Origin: Flavobacteriaceae bacterium
GTDB taxonomy: Bacteria > Bacteroidota > Bacteroidia > Flavobacteriales > Flavobacteriaceae
Assembly: GCA_018699935.1 (NCBI GenBank)
Contig: JABISF010000047.1
Span: 1-38,642, forward strand
Reading direction: 5' to 3'
DNA length: 38,642 bases
Part shown: piece after piece, positions 33,458-38,642 of the stretch
How the letters are laid out: each line of letters opens with the position of its first letter
Numbering within the stretch: position 1 is the first letter of the stretch
Translations under genes and position numbers: made by a program
The notes under the pieces: generated by a model
Told to the model about the DNA's origin: nothing
Database searches by the model: none
Seen by the model: the letters and a program-made list of their open reading frames with translations, nothing else

Positions 33458-34465
33458 TCACTCCTTTAAAAACCCTTTTGAAAAAACTTCTTCCACCCCG
33501 CCAAGGCTGTCGGCTACGATCCAATAGGCTTCCAAATCTGGGTTTTGTTCGATCAAAGCTTTTGATTTTTCCAAGGGCATCACCATAAGCGCCGTGGCAT
33601 AGGCATCTGCAGTCATACAATCGGGAGCCAACACTGAAGCGCTTAAAATGTTAGAAGGAAAAGCATTACCCGTTTTGGGATCGATGGAATGCACCCAGCG
33701 TTGACCTGTGGTGGGATGGACAAAATATTTGCGATAATTTCCCGAGGTGGCCAAAGCCTGATTCTCCAACGAAAGTACTTGTGCAAATTGCCGTTCTCCT
33801 CCTTGTTGAGGATCATCGATGGCAACCTTCCAAAAGCTGTTGGATTTTGGGCTTTTCCCTTGTGCGACGATCTCCCCTCCAATTTCCACCAAAAAATCGG
33901 TACTTTTTTTCGCTCGAAAAAAATCCCCAATCACGTCCACAGCATAGCCTTTTGCCAATGCATTGAAATCAAAGTAGACCGAGGGCGTGGCTTTGCGGAT
34001 GGTATTGCGCTCCGTTAGCTCGGTTTTGTCCCAACCCGTAAATTCTAAAATACTATCGCGTTGTTGCGCACTCACTTCTTGTAATTTTTTTCCCGGACCA
34101 AAGCCATAGGCATTGACCAAAGCACCCACCGTCGGATCAAAATACCCATCACTTGCTTGCCATACCGCTGCCGCCTTATGATATACCTTTTGAAAATGTA
34201 CATCCACCACCAAAGTACTGTCCCCCGCGTTGATTTTTGATATATCAGCATTGGGTAAATAGGTAGAGAGCGATTGATTCAACACTCTGAAAAGGGAATC
34301 TATACTCTGCTGTGCCTGAGTAAGAGAGAGTTCAGCGTTTACATATTGAATGTTGTACGTAGTGCCCAAGGCTACCCCCGAAAGGCTGACGGCTGGTGTG
34401 GGGGGACTTTCACAAGACCACAACAGCAGAAGCAACACCCCTTTAGTCCACTTTTTGAAGTCCAT
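33458..34465 (-). CDS. apbE: FAD:protein FMN transferase (ApbE), lipoprotein
   Basis: This 335-residue protein attaches FMN to threonine of periplasmic or membrane proteins such as Na+-NQR or RNF subunits. The lipoprotein signal ends LLWSC (about C17). The family motifs are YFDFNALAKGYAVDVI, VEIGGEI, ATSGNYRKYF, the HSIDPKTGNA flavin/Mg region and MTADAYATALMV. I chose ATG at 34465; the longer in-frame start at 34573 lies inside the upstream gene and has no signal sequence. It overlaps that gene by 23 bases. No nqr or rnf genes are in the window. Confidence 0.93.
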   Translation of the reverse strand: MDFKKWTKGVLLLLLWSCESPPTPAVSLSGVALGTTYNIQYVNAELSLTQAQQSIDSLFRVLNQSLSTYLPNADISKINAGDSTLVVDVHFQKVYHKAAAVWQASDGYFDPTVGALVNAYGFGPGKKLQEVSAQQRDSILEFTGWDKTELTERNTIRKATPSVYFDFNALAKGYAVDVIGDFFRAKKSTDFLVEIGGEIVAQGKSPKSNSFWKVAIDDPQQGGERQFAQVLSLENQALATSGNYRKYFVHPTTGQRWVHSIDPKTGNAFPSNILSASVLAPDCMTADAYATALMVMPLEKSKALIEQNPDLEAYWIVADSLGGVEEVFSKGFLKE

Positions 34466-34802
34466 TGAAATTAACTGCATAGGGATCCTTTTTGGTAAGG
34501 GGTAATTCATAATTCTCGGCATTTGCAAAACCCACGCCGGCAAAAAATAATTGCGCTTTGTTGGTGCGTGCATGATCTTTTATTTTTTCTAAATTTTCAA
34601 GGGCAAAGGTTTTTGGATTTTCCGGATAAAGACACGCTTTGACCAAAACAAAATAAAGGGATTTATCTTTCACACAAACAAACTGGGGCGACCGTTTGGG
34701 TTGGGAATTCACCGCCAAAAACTCATAGCCTTCCGCTTCTAGAAACTTTCCCACTTCTTCCATGGCCAATTGATGCAATTCCAAGGGTTTGATTGTATTC
34801 AT
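34443..34802 (-). CDS. Conserved protein of unknown function, coupled to apbE
   Basis: This 119-residue soluble protein has no signal peptide or membrane segment. It shows an N-terminal helix (LHQLAMEEVGKFLEAEGYEFL), then strands and a core including PQFVCVKDKSLYFVLVKAC, and ends TKKDPYAVNFNGLQKV. The order helix, strand, D/K-bearing strand, VLVK strand resembles a small nuclease-like alpha/beta fold, but I see no certain catalytic set. I chose ATG at 34802; the in-frame extension to 34985 crosses the likely promoter of the divergent M16 gene. It overlaps apbE by 23 bases and is probably its operon partner. Confidence 0.7.
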   Translation of the reverse strand: MNTIKPLELHQLAMEEVGKFLEAEGYEFLAVNSQPKRSPQFVCVKDKSLYFVLVKACLYPENPKTFALENLEKIKDHARTNKAQLFFAGVGFANAENYELPLTKKDPYAVNFNGLQKVD

Positions 34803-34930
34803 AGCACACAAATTAAAGGAAAAACGCCGTAAATCACCCATTAATTTGATTATAAAATCACTATCGATCAAGGATTTAAAAATTTGATTAAAAAAATGTA
34901 ATTTAGCTTCGTTAACCTTAAATATAAGCC

Positions 34931-37897
34931 ATGAAAACAATGCGTCTTCCCGCTCTAACCTTCTTTTTTTTAGTCGTCCTTTCATTTATTTATACAGGAT
35001 GTACACAAAAAACTTCCTTTGCGACCAAAACAGCCCAATCGGGAGGATACACTTACGAATATGTTACGGACGATCCCACCCAAACCCGTATCTATACCTT
35101 AGACAATGGTCTAAAAGTCTATTTAAGTCATTTTGAAAATGCCCCCCGTATTCATGTTTTTACCGCTGTAAAAGCAGGTGGAAAAAACGATCCTGCCAGC
35201 AATACTGGTTTAGCACATTATTTGGAACATATGATGTTTAAAGGCAATCAATATTTTGGCACCAAAGACTATCCCGAAGAAAAAAAATTGTTGGATTCTA
35301 TTGAACAGCTGTTTAATCAATATGCACAACTGACCGATCCCGATGCGCGCAAAGCCTTGTACAAAACCATCGATGAAGTATCCAATACGGCCGCTACTTT
35401 TGCCATCCCCAATGAATATGACAAAATGATTGCCCTCTTGGGTGGAAAAGGTCTTAATGCCTATACCACCGAAGACCGAACCGTCTATACGGTGGACATC
35501 CCCGCGAATGAAGTAGAACGCTTCCTTACGTTGGAAGGAAAACGCTTTAAACAAATTGTCAATCGATTGTTCCACACCGAATTGGAAGCTGTGTATGAGG
35601 AAAAAAATCGCAGTTTGGACAATGATAATTGGAAAATGCAAGAGGCTCTGTACAGTGGTCTTTTTAAAGAGCATCCTTATGGAACGCAAACTGTAATCGG
35701 AACCATCGATCATTTGAAAAATCCTTCCATCACAGAAATCATCAATTATTTCAATACCTATTATCGCCCCAACAATGTGGCGATTTGTATGAGTGGCGAA
35801 TTGGACTTTGACAAAACAATTGCCTTGATCGATAAACATTTTGGAGACTGGACTGCCAATGAAGCGTTGCCATCATGGAAGAAAACAGCGGAAAAACCTA
35901 TCGACGCCCCCCGAAGTATTGAGGTTTTAGGTCCTGAAAAAGAATCGTTGCGGATGGGCTTTCGCTTTGATGGAAATCAAAGTGAGGAATGGTTGTATGT
36001 AACCATAATTGATATGCTTTTGGCCAACAACAATGCTGGACTTATTGATATTGATTTAAAACAAAAACAAAAAGTGCTCAGTGCCGGAGCCTATGTGGAT
36101 GTGATGAATGATTATAGCATCCACACCTTTCGGGGAACTCCAAAAGAAGGACAAACGTTGGAAGAGGTTCGGGATTTGCTTTTAGAAGAAATCGAAAAAA
36201 TAAAAACCGGAGATTTTGATGATTGGTTGTTGGAAGCGGTGATCAATGACCTAAAAAAGCAGGAAATGCAAAAAGACGACTCCAATTACGCCAACTATTT
36301 ACGTGCCAATAGAATGGTGATGGCGTTTACTACGGACACGCCTTGGGCGCAAGAAATAGCGTTTTTTGATCGAATTTCTAAAATTAAAAAAGAAGATTTA
36401 ATGCAATTTGCGCAAACGCATTACAAGAATAATTATGCGGTTGTTTACAAAAAAACGGGTGCCGATCCCAATACTAAAAAAGTAGAAAAGCCTGCCATCA
36501 ACAAAGTCCCTCTCAATCGGAACGACCGATCACCTTTCCATGAAACACTCGCCAATATGGAGGTTGAAAAATTACAACCCAAATTTTTGGATTTCAGTAC
36601 AGATTTAGAGCACTTTAACATTGGCCAACTGCCCGTTATCAGCAAAAAAAATGTAGATAATGATCTGTTTTCCCTCACCTACCTCTTTGAGTTTGGAAAC
36701 AACCTCGATCCCAAAATTGGTTTGGCTACCGGCTTTTTGGACTATGTGGGTACTTCAGATTTTAGTCCTGAAGCTTTGAAACAGGAGTTTTATAAGCTCG
36801 GGTGCAGTCTTGGTGTCCGAGTTAGTGGCGACGGCTCCAAAACCTATGTTTCACTCAATGGTTTAAGTGAAAATATGGAAGCAGCACTTCGACTGTTTGA
36901 ATCCGTTTTGGCAAAACCCTTGGGCACTCAAGAAGCTTTGGACAAATTGGCAGACCGAATCATTAAAAGCCGGGAAGACAACAAGAAAAATAAAGGATCT
37001 ATTTTACAATCCGGCTTGTATAATTATGTGAAATATGGCGCCGACAACCCCACCAAATATTTGGTTTCCAATGCTGATTTAAAAACCACTCAACACGAAG
37101 AGCTGACCAATTGGATCGGTCGTTTGAGCAATTATCCCCATCGAATTTTATACTACGGAAATAAATCGCAATCCGAATTGAGCCAGTTGATTAGCACCTA
37201 TCATAAGGTGCCAGAAACTTTTGCCGAAGTGGGTGCACTCAAAACCTTTGAAGAAAAAGACCTTGACGATCCTACAGTGTATTGGACGCATTACGATATG
37301 GTTCAATCTGAAATCGTTTTGCTTTCCAAACTCGAACTCTTGGACAATTCCAAAACAGCGGCCATACAGTTGTTCAATCAATATTTTGGGGGTGGGATGA
37401 ACAGTATTGTATTCCAAGAAATCCGAGAAGCACAAGGCTTGGCTTATTCCGTTTTTTCCACCTATCGTCAGGCCGGAGAAAAAGACAAAGCCGATTACTT
37501 GTTTTCCTATGTAGGGATTCAATCCGACAAACAGCGAGAAGCCCTCGCTTCCATGTTTGACTTGATTAATCATTTGCCCGAGTCGGAACAAGCTTTTTCG
37601 ATAGCGAAACAAGCCATTTTAAACAAAATTGAAAGTGAACGAATTACCAAATCCAATGTGATTTTTAGCTATCTGTCCGCCCTAGAGAAAGGTCTTGATC
37701 GAGACATCCGCGAAGATGTTTACAATGAAGTACAATTGATGAATTATGAAAGCTTGTCGAATTTCCACAAACAATACATCCAAAACAAAGCCCACAGCTT
37801 GTTGTTAATCGGAAATCGAGATAAGATTGATTTTAATAATTTAAAACAATACGGAACCGTTAAAGAAGTTGCCTTGGATGAACTGTTTATTGATTAG
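34931..37897 (+). CDS. M16-family (insulinase-like) zinc metallopeptidase, lipoprotein
   Basis: This 988-residue protein carries a lipoprotein signal ending IYTGC (about C24). It holds both M16 halves in one chain. The N-terminal half has the inverted zinc motif HYLEH (H96, E99, H100) and the downstream ELEAVYEEKNR with the third ligand. The C-terminal half (about 540-980) keeps the fold and the R-Y-type substrate pair region (EAQGLAYSVFSTY) but has no zinc motif, as usual. It would digest peptides in the periplasm or at the outer membrane. Related pairs are often two genes; here they are fused. It is divergent from the apbE operon. Confidence 0.93.
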   Translation: MKTMRLPALTFFFLVVLSFIYTGCTQKTSFATKTAQSGGYTYEYVTDDPTQTRIYTLDNGLKVYLSHFENAPRIHVFTAVKAGGKNDPASNTGLAHYLEHMMFKGNQYFGTKDYPEEKKLLDSIEQLFNQYAQLTDPDARKALYKTIDEVSNTAATFAIPNEYDKMIALLGGKGLNAYTTEDRTVYTVDIPANEVERFLTLEGKRFKQIVNRLFHTELEAVYEEKNRSLDNDNWKMQEALYSGLFKEHPYGTQTVIGTIDHLKNPSITEIINYFNTYYRPNNVAICMSGELDFDKTIALIDKHFGDWTANEALPSWKKTAEKPIDAPRSIEVLGPEKESLRMGFRFDGNQSEEWLYVTIIDMLLANNNAGLIDIDLKQKQKVLSAGAYVDVMNDYSIHTFRGTPKEGQTLEEVRDLLLEEIEKIKTGDFDDWLLEAVINDLKKQEMQKDDSNYANYLRANRMVMAFTTDTPWAQEIAFFDRISKIKKEDLMQFAQTHYKNNYAVVYKKTGADPNTKKVEKPAINKVPLNRNDRSPFHETLANMEVEKLQPKFLDFSTDLEHFNIGQLPVISKKNVDNDLFSLTYLFEFGNNLDPKIGLATGFLDYVGTSDFSPEALKQEFYKLGCSLGVRVSGDGSKTYVSLNGLSENMEAALRLFESVLAKPLGTQEALDKLADRIIKSREDNKKNKGSILQSGLYNYVKYGADNPTKYLVSNADLKTTQHEELTNWIGRLSNYPHRILYYGNKSQSELSQLISTYHKVPETFAEVGALKTFEEKDLDDPTVYWTHYDMVQSEIVLLSKLELLDNSKTAAIQLFNQYFGGGMNSIVFQEIREAQGLAYSVFSTYRQAGEKDKADYLFSYVGIQSDKQREALASMFDLINHLPESEQAFSIAKQAILNKIESERITKSNVIFSYLSALEKGLDRDIREDVYNEVQLMNYESLSNFHKQYIQNKAHSLLLIGNRDKIDFNNLKQYGTVKEVALDELFID

Positions 37898-37926
37898 TGC
37901 CGGGCTTTTTTAGGGAAATAGTTTAT

Positions 37927-37963
37927 TGACTTTCCGCAAAGTATAAAACTTGGCGGAAAGTCA
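37927..37963. terminator. Strong imperfect hairpin downstream of the M16 gene
   Basis: GACTTTCCGCAAAGT and its near-perfect complement (one mismatch) flank the loop ATAAA. It starts 30 bases after the M16 stop codon. The T-run (GTTTTTTT, from 37981) comes 18 bases later rather than immediately, so it is a poor classical terminator. It may instead protect the 3' end of the message or act as a bidirectional structure. Confidence 0.4.
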
Positions 37964-38098
37964 TCATGGTCTGATTAAGCGTTTTTTTACCTTTAATAAT
38001 ACCAAATCCTGCCACTGCCATGAAATTCAAATTGTAAGGTTTTTTTATGGGAAAAAACCCCTTCCTCCATTAAAGAGCTATTACGGAACTAATCAATT

Positions 38099-38642
38099 AT
38101 GAAAAAAATATCTTTTACAGTACTGTCACTCCTTTCATTCATCCTCTTTGCTCAACCTCATGATGCCGTTACGAATGAAGATTTTAAGAAAACCATCTTG
38201 CTACATAAAGCATTTTTGAGCATTCCCAATCTGCCCGAAAACAGGGATTTAATGTCTGAAAACATCCTCTGGGTGACCCAGCAGTTTGAGAATTTAAACT
38301 TTAGCACTCGCCCTTTGGCATCCGAAACCCTTCCCATCCTATTTGCCGAAAAGGTGTATGATCCAGCACTTAAAACGGTATTGTTCTATTTCCATATTGA
38401 CGGACAACCCGTCAATCCTGAAGCTTGGGATCAAGAAGATCCTTTTCTTCCGGTACTGAAGGCAAAAGATCAAAAGGGGCTGTGGCGTCCTATAGCTTGG
38501 GATCGATTAAATGGTGTGATCGATGATGAATGGCGCATCTTTGCGAGAGCCGCAGCAGATGACAAGGCTCCCATTATCATGTTTTTGGCAGCCCTCCAGC
38601 TGCTAGAAAACAAGGGGGTAACTCCTAATTTTAATATTAAAA
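38099..38642 (+). CDS. Exported M20-family metallopeptidase, 5' part (cut by window edge)
   Basis: The frame opens with ATG at 38099 and is still open after 181 codons. A signal peptide (about residues 1-19, ending LFAQ) comes first. The M20 catalytic segment begins with LFYFHIDGQPV (HxD; first metal histidine and its aspartate), WDQEDPF, and ARAAADDKAP, in which the DD pair gives the bridging metal ligand. The M20 form is usually GRGxxDxKG; here it is ARAAADDKAP, so two glycines are changed. The rest of the enzyme, including its glutamate pair, is outside the window. It is probably a periplasmic dipeptidase or carboxypeptidase. Confidence 0.82.
   Translation, partial: MKKISFTVLSLLSFILFAQPHDAVTNEDFKKTILLHKAFLSIPNLPENRDLMSENILWVTQQFENLNFSTRPLASETLPILFAEKVYDPALKTVLFYFHIDGQPVNPEAWDQEDPFLPVLKAKDQKGLWRPIAWDRLNGVIDDEWRIFARAAADDKAPIIMFLAALQLLENKGVTPNFNIK

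Noticed and set aside
34443-34802. Na+-NQR subunit F label for the small protein beside apbE
   Set aside because: It has no [2Fe-2S] cysteine set, FAD or NADH motifs and is far too short. Nearness to apbE alone does not support that name.

Overview
The window reads as a chromosome segment from a member of the Flavobacteriia (Bacteroidota). The gene order of its core (PASTA protein, rluD, ddl, coaD, NUDIX, pyrE, birA, rsfS, ftsH, LUD protein, cdsA, psd) is one I know from Flavobacteriaceae. Supporting signs are the tiny THX ribosomal protein, DUF6702, DUF2147 and CarboxypepD_reg-like proteins, the lack of Shine-Dalgarno sequences, and several TAnnTTTG boxes (the Bacteroidota -7 promoter element) just upstream of start codons. 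No strain or genus is claimed.

Left edge (1 to about 1440): one end of an integrated mobile element. A tyrosine-recombinase integrase runs off the left edge on the minus strand. It is followed by about 120 bp of short direct and inverted repeats and then the 5' half of a tRNA-Val(GAC) gene. The tRNA is intact through the anticodon stem. Its T arm is replaced by an AT-rich hairpin, after which seven bases can still pair with the acceptor stem. The tRNA promoter faces into the element and toward the integrase.

Region 1.6-9.8 kb: a DUF2147 protein, a small membrane protein, a flavin reductase, an O-methyltransferase, a TatA/E-like protein, then a minus-strand run of CarboxypepD_reg-like protein, DUF6702 protein and exported M1 metallopeptidase. 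These are followed by a GNAT/M15 peptidase pair, ribosomal protein THX and the peroxide-response protein YaaA.

Region 9.8-19.5 kb: the conserved core. It joins rRNA modification (rluD), peptidoglycan precursor synthesis (ddl), CoA (coaD), pyrimidine (pyrE), biotin attachment (birA), ribosome silencing (rsfS), membrane proteolysis (ftsH) and phospholipid synthesis (cdsA, psd).

Region 19.5-34.8 kb: valS, a DUF1573 protein, an aspartyl protease with PDZ, an aminotransferase, murB, dtd and rsgA. A tight plus-strand operon follows (gpmI, thioredoxin-like lipoprotein, map, methyltransferase), then an orphan GH13 lipoprotein, and an ApbE lipoprotein downstream of a small unknown protein.

Right end: a two-half M16 peptidase lipoprotein and the start of an exported M20-type peptidase that leaves the window.

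Most genes are ordinary housekeeping. The least explained structure is the tRNA/integrase junction at the left end. The packing of genes is also notable: several convergent pairs overlap by 4 or 11 bp, and NUDIX/pyrE are divergent with start codons 6 bp apart. I saw no CRISPR array, rRNA, complete tRNA or insertion sequence.
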